Below are positions 52,378 to 61,673 of a stretch of DNA of 64,000 nucleotides, piece by piece (position 1 is the stretch's first letter; each line of letters begins with the position of its first letter). Made by a program: the position numbers and the translations under genes. The stretch comes from DASQEH01 sp038237745 (GTDB lineage: Bacteria; Actinomycetota; Actinomycetes; Propionibacteriales; Nocardioidaceae), in the NCBI GenBank assembly GCA_038237745.1, contig JBBRYJ010000005.1, positions 124,001 to 188,000 of the forward strand, written 5' to 3'. A model generated the notes under the pieces. The model did no database searches and was not told the DNA's origin. It saw nothing but the letters and a program-made list of their open reading frames with translations.

Positions 52378-52399
52378 TCGACCTGAGGGGGTCAGCCAC

Positions 52400-53608
52400 A
52401 TGGTGCTGTTGATTATCCTGGCCATCGTCGTCGTTCTAGGCGTCGTGATCGTGACGAGGTCCGTTCGGATCGTTCCGCAGGCCTACTCAGGCATCGTCGA
52501 GCGCTTCGGCAAGTACCGGATCACGCTGTCGGCGGGCCTCAACCTGGTGACACCCTTCGTCGACCGGGTGCGCTACCTGATCGACCTGCGGGAGCAGGTG
52601 GTGTCGTTCCCGCCGCAGCCGGTGATCACTGAGGACAACCTGGTCGTCTCGATCGACACCGTCATCTACTTCCAGGTCACGAACCCGGTTGCAGCGACGT
52701 ACGAGATCGCCAACTACATCCAGGCGATCGAGCAGCTCACGATGACGACGCTGCGCAATATCACCGGCGGCATGGACCTCGAACAGACCCTGACCAGCCG
52801 TGACCAGATCAACGGTGAGCTGCGCGGCGTGCTCGACGAGGCGACGGGCCGCTGGGGAATCCGCGTCAACCGCGTCGAGCTCAAGGGCATCGACCCGCCG
52901 GCATCGATCAAGGACTCCATGGAGAAGCAGATGCGTGCCGACCGGGACAAGCGAGCCACCGTCCTGACAGCGGAGGGGATGCGGCAGTCGTCGATCCTCA
53001 CGGCCGAGGGCCAGAAGCAGTCGGCGATCCTGATGGCCGAAGGCGACCGTCAGGCCGTCATCCTGCGGGCCCAGGCGGACCGCGAGTCCCGCATCCTTCG
53101 GGCGCAGGGTGAGGGACAGGCGATCCTCACGGTGTTCCAGGCGATCCACGACGGCTCGCCCGACCAGGCACTGCTCGCGTACCAGTATCTGCAGATGCTC
53201 CCGAAGATCGCGGAGGGCGACGCCAACAAGGTGTGGATCGTCCCCAGCGAGATCGGGCGCGCCCTCGAAGGCCTCGGCACCACCCTGGGCTCGATCCAGG
53301 GCATCGAGAGCGACGGCGCCGGGCCGAAGGACCGGGTCGACTACGGCCCGCCGGTCGACGTCCGGCAGGCGGACGACGCGAGCTCCTCACTGTCTGCGGC
53401 GCAGGCAGCGGCCGCCGAGGCTATCGCCTCCGCACAGGAGGCTGCGCCGCCGTCGGGGCGCACCCCCGAACCGACGTCGTCCCAAGTCCCGCCGTCGCCG
53501 AGTAGTCCGTCATCGCAGCAGGACCAGCCGTCCACCCAGATCCCGCCGTCCACCCAGATCCCGCCGTCCACCCAAGGCCCGCAGTCGACCGGCCCGGACG
53601 CACCGTGA
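52400..53608 (+). CDS. SPFH/stomatin-like membrane protein
   Basis: 402-aa protein. Residues 1-20 are a membrane anchor; the SPFH domain spans about 22-180 (VPQAYSGIVERFGKY, LREQVVSFPPQPVITEDN); a long coiled-coil with repeated TAEG(M/Q)(R/K)QS and RAQ(A/G) units follows to about 250. The last 60-70 residues are a Ser/Pro/Gln/Thr-rich disordered tail with a DNA-level tandem repeat. It should form large oligomeric membrane assemblies with the NfeD protein encoded just upstream. GAGGGGG precedes ATG 52400. Confidence 0.93.
   Translation: MVLLIILAIVVVLGVVIVTRSVRIVPQAYSGIVERFGKYRITLSAGLNLVTPFVDRVRYLIDLREQVVSFPPQPVITEDNLVVSIDTVIYFQVTNPVAATYEIANYIQAIEQLTMTTLRNITGGMDLEQTLTSRDQINGELRGVLDEATGRWGIRVNRVELKGIDPPASIKDSMEKQMRADRDKRATVLTAEGMRQSSILTAEGQKQSAILMAEGDRQAVILRAQADRESRILRAQGEGQAILTVFQAIHDGSPDQALLAYQYLQMLPKIAEGDANKVWIVPSEIGRALEGLGTTLGSIQGIESDGAGPKDRVDYGPPVDVRQADDASSSLSAAQAAAAEAIASAQEAAPPSGRTPEPTSSQVPPSPSSPSSQQDQPSTQIPPSTQIPPSTQGPQSTGPDAP
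53528..53581 (+). repeat. Three tandem 18-bp repeats inside the SPFH gene
   Basis: Three consecutive 18-bp units beginning CCGTCCACCC start at 53528, 53546 and 53564; the first two are identical, the third differs at its end. They encode PSTQIP-type hexapeptides in the C-terminal tail. Because the unit is a multiple of three, slippage would change tail length without a frameshift. Confidence 0.8.
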
Positions 53609-53648
53609 CCCGGCGCCCGCCCCCGTCGAGATCACGGCCGCCCGGCCG

Positions 53649-54404
53649 GTGACACTGGCCCAGAGCATCGCCGTCTTCATCGCCGGCGTCGGGGCCGGCA
53701 CCATCAACACCATCGTCGGGTCGGGAACGCTCATCACGTTCCCGACGCTGTTGGCCGTCGGCTACCCGCCGGTCCTGGCCAACGTGTCGAACACGGTCGG
53801 GCTGGTGCCCGGCTCGGTGTCCGGCGCTATCGGGTACCGCCGCGAGCTCTCCGGCCAGCTGAGCCGGCTGCTTCGGCTGGGGGCCGCGTCTGTGCTGGGC
53901 GGGATCACCGGGGCGCTCCTCCTGCTGCGACTTCCTGCCTCGGCGTTCTCGTCCATCGTGCCGGTCCTGATCGGGCTGGGCTGCGTTCTCGTCGTCGCCC
54001 AGCCGTGGATCACCAGGCACGTCCGGCCCCGTCCCAACGCCCCCGCGCACGGGTCGGTCGCGGTCTGGGCCCTGGTGTTTCTGACCGGGGTGTATGGCGG
54101 CTACTTCGGCGCCGCTCAAGGGGTCCTGCTCATCGCCGTCATGGGTATCGGTATGACGGAGAGCCTGCAACGGATCAACGCGGCGAAGAACGTGCTTGCG
54201 GGCCTGGTCAACGCTGTCGCGGCTGTGGTGTTCATCCTGGTCTCCGAGGTGGCCTGGCAGGCTGCCGGCGTCATTGCGGTCGGTTCGTTCATCGGAGGGC
54301 AGGTAGGGGCAACCGCCGGGCGTAGGCTCCCGCCGCCGGTGCTGCGAGGGTTCGTCGCACTGGTCGGGATCGTCGCGATCGTGAAGCTCGTCTTCTTCGC
54401 CTGA
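53649..54404 (+). CDS. TSUP (TauE/SafE) family permease
   Basis: 251-aa membrane protein with seven to eight helices and the TauE/SafE duplicated pattern: GVGAGTINTIVGSGTLITFP with N-terminal Gly-rich loop and GVYGGYFGAAQGVLLIAV in the second half. The family exports or imports sulfite, sulfoacetate or other organosulfur anions; no neighbour fixes the substrate. GTG 53649 is the first plausible start in frame after the SPFH stop; the frame is open further upstream but overlaps the SPFH gene. The stop precedes a convergent hydrolase gene. Confidence 0.88.
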   Translation: MTLAQSIAVFIAGVGAGTINTIVGSGTLITFPTLLAVGYPPVLANVSNTVGLVPGSVSGAIGYRRELSGQLSRLLRLGAASVLGGITGALLLLRLPASAFSSIVPVLIGLGCVLVVAQPWITRHVRPRPNAPAHGSVAVWALVFLTGVYGGYFGAAQGVLLIAVMGIGMTESLQRINAAKNVLAGLVNAVAAVVFILVSEVAWQAAGVIAVGSFIGGQVGATAGRRLPPPVLRGFVALVGIVAIVKLVFFA

Positions 54405-54432
54405 GCGCCCCAATGGATCTGCGCTACGGTGC

Positions 54433-55389
54433 TCACGTCAGCGCGTAGCCGAGCCACCTCGCGACGTGGCCGAACGCCACGTCGCGCACGTCTTTGCGCG
54501 AGCAGAAGACGTCATGGAGGGCTCCGCCCACGCGCACCACCGTGACGTCCGGACCCAGCTGGTAGGACCACTTGGCGATCTGCCGCACGTCGAGCACAGT
54601 GTCGGCCGTTGCGGCGTCCTCGGTCCAGGCCTGCGTCGTCAGGCTCTTCGTCGAGCACAGCGTGATCACCGGAGCCCCCACATCGAGTCCCCGGTGCACC
54701 GCCCGGTGCCCGATCCGCACAGCCCGCAACCAGCCGGCCCGCACAGGGAAGCTCTCACGGGGTTTCCAGGTCCAGTCATAGTCCCATTCCCCGCGGAGCT
54801 CCCGATGCATCGTCTCGGCGTACACCGCCGTCACCGTGCGCGGCACCACCGCGTACGGTCTGCGCTGCCCGAGCCTGTTGATCGCCTCCGTTCCAGCGGT
54901 GCGCATGTAGAAGGGCCCCTGCAGGTCTAGCCAGGGGCTGTTCAGCACGAGCGCGTCGGCGACTCTCACGCCGTCGACCAGCCGGGCGGCCGCCCACAGC
55001 GACGCGATCAGGCCGCCGGTCGAGTGTCCTGACACGACGACGATGTCGTGGCCGTCGCGATCCTTGATCAGGGCGAGAGCCGCGTCGAGCTCTTCGTAGT
55101 ACTCGGTCAGGTCGAGACAGAAGTTGGGCGTCTGGTGCGGAAGCAGCGAACGACCGTACTTGCGCAGGTCGAGCGCGTAGAAGTCGTAGCCGAGCGCGGT
55201 GAAGAACTCCGCCTCCGGCTCCTGGAAGAAGTAGTCGCAGAAGCCGTGCAGGTGCAGCACAGCACCGCGCGCGCTCGCCGTGTCGCAGCCGCGGCGTACG
55301 AGTGTCGCCACGACCTCACCCTCGTCGTCGTCGGGGAGCACGATCGTCTCTCGCGTGTACGGCGCCCCCAGCAGGTCGGTCTCGCTCAT
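54433..55389 (-). CDS. Alpha/beta hydrolase (serine aminopeptidase S33 / lysophospholipase-like)
   Basis: 318-aa alpha/beta hydrolase. The nucleophile elbow is SGHSTGG; the oxyanion region LHLHGFCDYFFQ and LDLRKYGRS are typical of the monoglyceride-lipase/PldB group, and the catalytic His is probably in GGALHDVFCSR. No signal peptide, so it should act in the cytosol on lipid esters or small esters. The ABC ATPase gene on the same strand ends 34 nt upstream, so transcription may be shared. Confidence 0.88.
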   Translation of the reverse strand: MSETDLLGAPYTRETIVLPDDDEGEVVATLVRRGCDTASARGAVLHLHGFCDYFFQEPEAEFFTALGYDFYALDLRKYGRSLLPHQTPNFCLDLTEYYEELDAALALIKDRDGHDIVVVSGHSTGGLIASLWAAARLVDGVRVADALVLNSPWLDLQGPFYMRTAGTEAINRLGQRRPYAVVPRTVTAVYAETMHRELRGEWDYDWTWKPRESFPVRAGWLRAVRIGHRAVHRGLDVGAPVITLCSTKSLTTQAWTEDAATADTVLDVRQIAKWSYQLGPDVTVVRVGGALHDVFCSRKDVRDVAFGHVARWLGYALT

Positions 55390-55422
55390 GGGTCAAGTCT
55401 GCACGACCCATCCGGTCACTGC

Positions 55423-56379
55423 TTAGTGATGGGAGCCCGAGTAGATGCGGGTGATCACGTCCTCGATGTTGGGCTCGAGTATCGACAGGTCGGCGATGCG
55501 ATGACGTGCGGTCAGCTGGGCGATCAGCGGGGCCGCGCTCGCCTCCGCCGGGAACGAGAGCCACTGGCGAGGACCGGCCACCTTCACCGTCACCGCTCCC
55601 GGAAGGTCGATCGGCTCGGCCGCGTCGAGCAGGTCGACGACGAGCGTGCGGCGGGCGCCCGCCAGGCTGCTCAGCGCGTCCAGCCCGCCGTCGAACACCA
55701 CCCGGCCGTGGTCGATGACGAGCACTCGCGAGCAGAGCCGCTCGATGTCGACGAGGTCGTGGGTGGTGAGGAGGACCGTCACCCCGCGCTCGGCGTTGGT
55801 CTGCCGGAGGAACTCCCTGAGTTGCGACTTGCTCACCACGTCGAGGCCGATCGTGGGCTCGTCGAGGTAGACCACGTCGGGGTCGTGGAGGAGCGCCGCC
55901 GCGATGTCGCCGCGCATCCGTTGGCCGAGCGACAGCTGTCGAACCGGGGTGTCGAGCGTCGGTCCGAGGTCGAGAAGCTCGACGAAGGTGGCGAGGTTGC
56001 GGCGGAAGGTGTCGTCAGGAATGCGGTATATGCGTCGCAGCAGTTCGAATGAGTCGCGGAGGGGGAGGTCCCACCACAAGGTGGTCCGCTGCCCGAACAC
56101 CACGCCGATCCGCCGGGCGAGCTTGGTCCGCTCGTTCGAGGGGCTGAGGCCGAGAACGGCTAGTCTCCCCGAGGTCGGCACCAGGATGCCGGTGAGCATC
56201 TTGATCGTCGTGGACTTCCCGGCACCGTTGGGGCCGATGTAGCCGACCATCTCGCCTCGCTCCACCGAGAAGTCGAGGTCGCTCACGGCGTGGACGACGC
56301 GTCGGGTACGGCGCAAGCGGCCAGTCCTGACGTTGACGACGAAGTCGCGGCTCACGCCCTCAGCGCCGATGACAGGCAT
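55423..56379 (-). CDS. ABC ATPase of a viologen-exporter-type ABC-2 system
   Basis: 318-aa ATPase with Walker A GPNGAGKSTT, the uncommon signature LSLGQRMRGDIAAALLH, Walker B VVYLDEPTIGLDV and H-loop LLTTHDLVD. The LSLGQRMR signature and the VFGQRTTLWWDLP segment are typical of ATPases that pair with two ABC2_membrane_6-type permeases. Two such permeases lie on the same strand at 59404-61045, but an aldo/keto reductase and an oppositely oriented GAF-GGDEF-EAL gene separate them. Confidence 0.92.
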   Translation of the reverse strand: MPVIGAEGVSRDFVVNVRTGRLRRTRRVVHAVSDLDFSVERGEMVGYIGPNGAGKSTTIKMLTGILVPTSGRLAVLGLSPSNERTKLARRIGVVFGQRTTLWWDLPLRDSFELLRRIYRIPDDTFRRNLATFVELLDLGPTLDTPVRQLSLGQRMRGDIAAALLHDPDVVYLDEPTIGLDVVSKSQLREFLRQTNAERGVTVLLTTHDLVDIERLCSRVLVIDHGRVVFDGGLDALSSLAGARRTLVVDLLDAAEPIDLPGAVTVKVAGPRQWLSFPAEASAAPLIAQLTARHRIADLSILEPNIEDVITRIYSGSHH

Positions 56380-56421
56380 GAAGCGACTACCTCCTCCGGA
56401 CGCCGAGCGGCAGCGGCTGGC

Positions 56422-57297
56422 TCAGAAGGGCATCGACACGAACGGCGAGCTGTACTGCTCGTCACTCGCGAGCCGCGCCTCGGCCGCCTCTGGTGGAATG
56501 CGCTCGCGTTCGGCGGCGAGAAGCCGACCGAGGAGCCGTACGTCTCCCGCGGTCGCAATACCGGTCACCTCCTCGTGGGCCAGCACCCACGACACCGCAG
56601 CGGTTATCCGCGCCTGGTCGTCGTACGGCTCGTACCAGGTGGCGTAAGGCTGCTCACTCTCCACCGGCCAGTTGCGCCTGGAGACGGTCTTGATCGTCAT
56701 CAGGCCGACGTCTTGGCGCTGCACCTCTGCCACGAGCGCCTGGTAGTCGGCCCGGTACTGCTCGTCGCGCCAGAGCACCACGTTGAGCGGCGTCAGCACC
56801 GTGGCGAACGGGAACCTCCGCAGCGCCTCGAGATGGGTGGCCGGTGCCTGGTGGGTGTGTCCGGTGATGCCGACCGCGCCGACCAGACCCTCCTCCTGTG
56901 CCCTGACGGCGGACTCCAGAGCGCCGCCGTGCCGGGTGACCCGGTCGAGCTCGTCGAGGTCGCCGACAGCATGCAGCTGTAGCAGGTCGACCCGGTCGGT
57001 CTGCAGTCGCTCGAGAGAGGCGTTGATCTGCGCCCAGGCCTCCTCGCGTCCGCGTTCCTCTGTCTTCGTCGCGAGGAAGACGCGACTCCGGACCTCCTTC
57101 ATGAGTGCGCCCAGGCGAAGCTCCGCGTCCCCGTAGCCGGCGGCGACGTCGAGATGGTTGATCCCGCCGTCGAGCGCTTCCTGCACCGACTCGTCGGCGA
57201 CATCCTGGCTCACCTCGCCCAGAGCTGCCGCCCCATAGATGAGCACGGAGCTCTGGTGATCGAGTCGGCCGAGTCTGCGCTTCTCCATGACATCCAT
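56422..57297 (-). CDS. Aldo/keto reductase family protein
   Basis: 291-aa TIM-barrel oxidoreductase. DVAAGYGDAELRLG holds the catalytic Asp and Tyr, FLATKTEER the Lys, and LLQLHAVGD the His of the tetrad; the C-terminal NADPH-binding part GIATAGDVRLLGRLL is short and diverged. The substrate is unknown. GAAAGGG precedes ATG 57297; ATG 57300 and 57288 are in frame. It is 42 nt upstream of the ABC ATPase on the same strand, so co-transcription is likely. Confidence 0.88.
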   Translation of the reverse strand: MDVMEKRRLGRLDHQSSVLIYGAAALGEVSQDVADESVQEALDGGINHLDVAAGYGDAELRLGALMKEVRSRVFLATKTEERGREEAWAQINASLERLQTDRVDLLQLHAVGDLDELDRVTRHGGALESAVRAQEEGLVGAVGITGHTHQAPATHLEALRRFPFATVLTPLNVVLWRDEQYRADYQALVAEVQRQDVGLMTIKTVSRRNWPVESEQPYATWYEPYDDQARITAAVSWVLAHEEVTGIATAGDVRLLGRLLAAERERIPPEAAEARLASDEQYSSPFVSMPF

Positions 57298-57509
57298 CAT
57301 CGGCCCTTTCACCAGAAGGCACCACTCGGCCGGACCGCGACACGCATGAACGCCGACCGACGCAGGTGCGACGCGCTGAGATCTCACGTCTCCCGGTCAC
57401 GTCGGAGTGATGATACTGTTACACACCGTAATGACCGTGCTCTCCGGCAGGAGGGACGGATCGCGCGCCGGGCGCCGGGAGATGGCCCCGTTCGTATCTC
57501 GGAGATCCT

Positions 57510-59372
57510 GTGGACCGTAACGAGAAGCTGGCAGAGGTACTAGCCGAGTTCGCCCAGAACCTGAACGAAGGCTTCCGCGTCCAGGAGATCCTCGACCACC
57601 TCGTCCAGAAGATCGTCGAGATGCTCCCAGTCACCGCGGCGGGGGTCATGGTGATGGGACCGAACGACGACCTGCACTTCGTTGCCGCGTCGAACGACGG
57701 CATCGGCGAGATCGAGACGTTGCAGAACGAGCTGGGAGAGGGCCCCTGCCTGGAGGCCTACCGCTCGGGTGTGCCGGTCGCCATCCCCGACATCGAGCAC
57801 GACGAGCGCTTCCCGAACTTCTCGCGGCGGGCCTTCGAGCATGGTCTTGCCGCGGTGTTCACCTTTCCGATGGTCGTGGAGGGACAGCGGTTCGGCGCCC
57901 TGGACCTGTACCGCGACCAGCGCGGGAGTCTCGACCCTGCGGACATGAAGTCGGCGCAGGTGCTCGCCGACGTGGCGGCGGCGTACCTCCACAACGCACA
58001 GGAGCGCTCCAACGCTGCGGACAACCTCGACCTGCTGCGCCAACGAAGCCTTCACGACCCGCTGACCGGCCTACCGAACCGGACCTTGCTCAAGGAGCGG
58101 CTCGAGCAGGCCGTCGCACGCGGGGGGCGCTCCAACCAACTCGTGGCCGTTCTCTTCGTCGATCTCGACCGCTTCAAGGCGGTCAACGACCAGTTCGGTC
58201 ACCACATCGGTGACAGGGTGCTGGTGGCCGTCGCCGGTCGCCTCAGGGAGGTGCTGCGAGCCGGGGACACCCTCGCCAGGCTGTCCGGCGACGAGTTCGT
58301 GATCATCTGCGAGAGCCTGGATGAGCCGGCGCTGGCGGAGCGGGTGGCAGAGCGGCTCGGCGCTTCGCTCGTGCCGCCCTTCGAGCTCGAGGGCCGGACC
58401 TTGGAGCTCACGGCGAGCGTCGGGCTGGCGTTCTGCGGCCCGGGGCAGGAGCTCCCCGAGAGCCTGCTCCGAGACGCCGACTTCGCGATGTACCAGGCCA
58501 AGCAGGCCGGTGGGGCGCAGCACCAGGTGATCGACCATGCTGCCCGCCTCGTCGTGGACGGCCGTGGACGTCTCGCCCGGGAGCTCCGAGGTGCGGTGGA
58601 CCGTGGCGAGTTCCGGTTGGCATACCAGCCGCTCGTCGACGTCGAGGACGGCGGCCTGGTGGCAGTAGAGGCGCTCCTTCGGTGGCAGCATCCCGACCGG
58701 GGCCTGGTCATGCCCGACGAGATCCTTCCCATCGCCGAGCCGACGGGTCTCATCCTGGCGATGGGGGAGTGGGTGCTGACCCAGGCTTGCCATGACCTCC
58801 AGCACTGGCAGCAGCAGTTCGGCTCGGCCATCCCACGCGTGACCGTGAACGTCTCTCCGTACCAGGTGATGGCTCCCGGCTTCGAGGCGACCGTGAAGCA
58901 CGTGCTGGAGACCACCGGCACCGACCCTGCCAGCATCTTCCTGGAGGTCACCGAGAGCGCCTTTCTGGAGGACGGGCCACGCGCCTTCGCGGTCCTGAAG
59001 CAGACGCGTGACCTGGGAGTGGGCCTCATCCTCGACGACTTCGGGACTGGCTACTCCTCGCTCAACTACCTTCGGCTCTTCCCCTTCGACATCTTGAAGA
59101 TCGACCGCGTCTTCATGGACGACCTCGATGAGGACCCGAGCACTCGGACGATCGTCGCGGCCATCATCGACCTGGCCCACGGATTGCAGCTCTCGGTGGT
59201 CGCCGAGGGGATCGAGACCCAGAGGCAGCTGGCCGAGGTGGTCGAGCTGGGAGCGGACCGGGCTCAGGGCTTCTATCTCTGCCACCCCCTGCTCGTCGAC
59301 GAGATGGACCAACGAGTCCTCGCGCCCGCACACGGTGCGCCGATCCGGCTCCCTGTCCCGGCCTCGAGGTGA
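57510..59372 (+). CDS. GAF-GGDEF-EAL cyclic-di-GMP enzyme
   Basis: 620-aa soluble protein. A GAF sensor domain occupies about residues 15-165, the diguanylate cyclase domain about 180-340 with the active-site variant S259GDEF, and the phosphodiesterase domain about 355-605 with E387AL, NVSPYQ, EVTESAF, DDFGTGYSS, KIDRVF and VAEGIET. Both catalytic sites look complete, so it could make and degrade c-di-GMP with the GAF domain choosing the output. No membrane segment. GTG 57510 is the start. It is the only plus-strand gene among ABC-2 exporter parts. Confidence 0.93.
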   Translation: MDRNEKLAEVLAEFAQNLNEGFRVQEILDHLVQKIVEMLPVTAAGVMVMGPNDDLHFVAASNDGIGEIETLQNELGEGPCLEAYRSGVPVAIPDIEHDERFPNFSRRAFEHGLAAVFTFPMVVEGQRFGALDLYRDQRGSLDPADMKSAQVLADVAAAYLHNAQERSNAADNLDLLRQRSLHDPLTGLPNRTLLKERLEQAVARGGRSNQLVAVLFVDLDRFKAVNDQFGHHIGDRVLVAVAGRLREVLRAGDTLARLSGDEFVIICESLDEPALAERVAERLGASLVPPFELEGRTLELTASVGLAFCGPGQELPESLLRDADFAMYQAKQAGGAQHQVIDHAARLVVDGRGRLARELRGAVDRGEFRLAYQPLVDVEDGGLVAVEALLRWQHPDRGLVMPDEILPIAEPTGLILAMGEWVLTQACHDLQHWQQQFGSAIPRVTVNVSPYQVMAPGFEATVKHVLETTGTDPASIFLEVTESAFLEDGPRAFAVLKQTRDLGVGLILDDFGTGYSSLNYLRLFPFDILKIDRVFMDDLDEDPSTRTIVAAIIDLAHGLQLSVVAEGIETQRQLAEVVELGADRAQGFYLCHPLLVDEMDQRVLAPAHGAPIRLPVPASR

Positions 59373-59403
59373 CGATGGGCCGCGCGACCGGCTCCTACGC
59401 AGG

Positions 59404-60216
59404 TCAGCTGCCCGTGCTCTGGTAGCGCCGCAGTCCCCGCCGCCAGACGAGAAGCGCAACCGCACACATGACGACCGCGACGACGGGCGCGGCGAACCGG
59501 AGCACGTCCGGCATGGCACCTGGCACGCTGCGCCCGAGGACGTACAGCAGTGGGTACCAGTTGACGAACGCCACCGGCACGATGAACGTGACCGCCTTCA
59601 CGACGTCCCCGGGGTAGATCGAGAGCGGGTACTGGGTCAGGTAGTTGCCTCCGTAGGTGAATGCGTTCGCCACCTCGGCGCTGTCCTGGGCCCAGAACTG
59701 GAAGGCTCCCCCGAGCACGAAGACGGCCGAGAAGATCAACACACCGCACACGCCGCTGAGCAGGAGCATGGCCACCCTCGCCGGCGACCAGTCGATGTGA
59801 AGAGTGCCGAGCGACCAGCCGAGGACAACCGCCGACTGCGCGATGCGGCCCAGCCGGCGCAGGGAGAAGGCGTTCGTCGCCACCTGGACCAACGCAGGCA
59901 CGGGCCGGATCAGCATGACGTCGAACGACCCGCTACGCACGTCTCGCCCGAGCCGCTCGCAGTTGCCGACGAGGAGATCGGCCAGACCGAGCGCGAGCGA
60001 CGAGGCGGCGTACAGCAGCGCCATCTCCGCCAGGTCGAAGCCGCCGAGCGAGTCGACATGGGAGAACATCACCAGGATCGCGGCGAAGTCGATGAAGGTG
60101 ACGAGGAACTGCGAGAGCGTCATCATGGCGAAGGAGGCGCGGTACGTCATCGTGGCCCGTACCCACATCCCAGCGAGCAGCAGGTAGGCGCGGACCCCCT
60201 GCACGATGTCAGCCAC
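59404..60216 (-). CDS. ABC-2 family permease, second subunit
   Basis: 270-aa membrane protein with six helices and features of the ABC2_membrane_6 family (SGSFDVMLIRPVPALVQV, YPLSIYPGDVVKAVTFIVP). It should form a heterodimer with the permease encoded upstream, whose stop it overlaps by 8 nt (GTG 60216). The RPVP motif after the third helix is the mark of viologen-exporter-type permeases. Its ATPase is most likely the one at 55423-56379. Confidence 0.88.
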   Translation of the reverse strand: MADIVQGVRAYLLLAGMWVRATMTYRASFAMMTLSQFLVTFIDFAAILVMFSHVDSLGGFDLAEMALLYAASSLALGLADLLVGNCERLGRDVRSGSFDVMLIRPVPALVQVATNAFSLRRLGRIAQSAVVLGWSLGTLHIDWSPARVAMLLLSGVCGVLIFSAVFVLGGAFQFWAQDSAEVANAFTYGGNYLTQYPLSIYPGDVVKAVTFIVPVAFVNWYPLLYVLGRSVPGAMPDVLRFAAPVVAVVMCAVALLVWRRGLRRYQSTGS

Positions 60217-61045
60217 CCTGCACCACCACACGGCGGTTGGCGCGCCGAAGGACTGCATAGGCGGCGGCGAGGAGCGCCAACCCCCACAACAGCTCGAGGC
60301 CGAGGGCCGAGACGGTCCCGACGACTCCACCGGTTTTGCCGAGCCACACGTCGGCGGGCGTCTGCACCAGGGCAGCCCACGGGAGGTGGAGCAACAGCTG
60401 CCGCAGTCCTGACGGAAACACCACGAGGGGAAGCACGAGTCCGGAACAGAAGATGCCGAGGACGGCGGCTATCCCCTCGGCGCCTCGCGAGTCGAGCAGC
60501 CAGAACGCCGTGAGGCTCACGAGGAACCGAAGGCCGAAGCTCACGAAGACAGCGAGGTAGGCCGCAACGGCGAAGGCGGCCCAGCGCTGCGGGTTCGGGG
60601 GGTAGTGAAGACGGAAGAGTAGTGCACCGGCCACGATCATCGGTGTAGCCCGGGCGAGGAAGTGGAAGCTCGCCCGGCCAAGGTCACTCGCCAGCCACCA
60701 TGGGACCAGTCCTGTCGGCCGGTAGAGGTCGATGGCGATGTCGCCCGACCGGATGCGCTCGGTGAAGTCCTCCTGGAACCCGCCTCCCCAGACAGCGACC
60801 GGCATCAGCAACGCCTGCGCTATCCAGGTGAACGTGACGGCGTCGACGACGTCGTACCCGCCGAGGTGCGGCCGCTGACCCCAGAGCGTGACGAACACGT
60901 ACGACGAAATGACGCCGAACGCGATGTTGGTCACCACGCCCGCCAGGGTTGCGACGCGGTAGGTCGAGTGGCGCCGATAGCTGCGCAGGGCTACGGCACA
61001 CCACAGCGACCCCGTAGCACGGGCATCGGAGAGGCTTCGGGTCAC
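60209..61045 (-). CDS. ABC-2 family permease, first subunit
   Basis: 278-aa membrane protein with six helices. FQEDFTERIRSGDIAIDLYRPTGL is the counterpart of the RPVP motif in its partner, and FCSGLVLPLVVFPSGLRQLLLHLPWAALVQTPADVWLG is conserved in this permease type. Together with the downstream permease and a separate ATPase it should form an exporter, possibly of cationic or lipophilic compounds. ATG 61045; the PEBP gene lies 20 nt upstream on the same strand. Confidence 0.88.
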   Translation of the reverse strand: MTRSLSDARATGSLWCAVALRSYRRHSTYRVATLAGVVTNIAFGVISSYVFVTLWGQRPHLGGYDVVDAVTFTWIAQALLMPVAVWGGGFQEDFTERIRSGDIAIDLYRPTGLVPWWLASDLGRASFHFLARATPMIVAGALLFRLHYPPNPQRWAAFAVAAYLAVFVSFGLRFLVSLTAFWLLDSRGAEGIAAVLGIFCSGLVLPLVVFPSGLRQLLLHLPWAALVQTPADVWLGKTGGVVGTVSALGLELLWGLALLAAAYAVLRRANRRVVVQGG

Positions 61046-61065
61046 GAGAGCAAAGGATCTGCCGC

Positions 61066-61593
61066 TCAGAGCTGGTAGGTGGCGACCAGGATCGCGCGGG
61101 CCAGGGTCTTGAACGCGAGGTTGAAGGCCACGACCGTGGGCGAGGCGTCGGAGTCCACACCGAGCGTCTCCTCCCCAACCGCGTGCACGACGAAGTAGTA
61201 GCGGTGGACGTGGTCGCCTCCGGGCGGCGCGGCGCCGGCGTAGGCGGCCGCGCCCGCGTCGATCGTGACATGGAAGGCGTCACCTGGCAGCGAGCCGTCG
61301 CCCTTGCCCGCGCCTGTGGCCAGCTCGGTCACATCGGCTCCGAGGTCGACTGCGGTCCAGTGCCAGAAGCCGGAGGGGGTGGGAGCGTCCGGGTCGAAGC
61401 AGGACACGACGAAGCTCCGCGTCCCGTTGGGGTAGCCGCTCCAGGACAGCTGCGGGGAGGTGTTCCCACCCGCTGCGGCCTGCGCGTCTGCAAGGGGCTG
61501 ACCGTCGGTCACGTCGGTGCTGGTGACGGAGAAGCTGGGCACCACGGGCAGTTTGGCGTAGGGGTCTTCGGCAGTGGGTCGCTCAAGGCTCAT
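61066..61593 (-). CDS. YbhB/YbcL family PEBP-like protein
   Basis: 175-aa cytoplasmic protein of the phosphatidylethanolamine-binding/Raf-kinase-inhibitor fold. The anion-binding site appears in SCFDPDAPTPSGFWHW and in HRYYFVVHAVGEE. Function of bacterial members is poorly known; ligand binding rather than catalysis is likely. AAGGATGG lies about 5 nt before ATG 61593. It is upstream of the ABC-2 permeases and may be co-transcribed with them. Confidence 0.9.
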   Translation of the reverse strand: MSLERPTAEDPYAKLPVVPSFSVTSTDVTDGQPLADAQAAAGGNTSPQLSWSGYPNGTRSFVVSCFDPDAPTPSGFWHWTAVDLGADVTELATGAGKGDGSLPGDAFHVTIDAGAAAYAGAAPPGGDHVHRYYFVVHAVGEETLGVDSDASPTVVAFNLAFKTLARAILVATYQL

Positions 61594-61673
61594 GCACCCA
61601 TCCTTGCGGCGCCGCAGGATCCGTCAAGTGAGACTGATCCGACCAGCGTTCGGCACGAGCCTACGGTGACCGG

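Noticed and set aside
50207..52399. 730-codon minus-strand frame reaching from serB across the ABC ATPase and nfeD
   Set aside because: Only the first 252 codons from ATG 50965 look protein-like; the upstream extension is antisense to two certain genes and is low-complexity.
53528..53581. Tandem repeats as a CRISPR array or mobile-element end
   Set aside because: The units are directly adjacent without spacers, in frame inside a coding region and encode a Pro/Ser/Thr/Gln tail.
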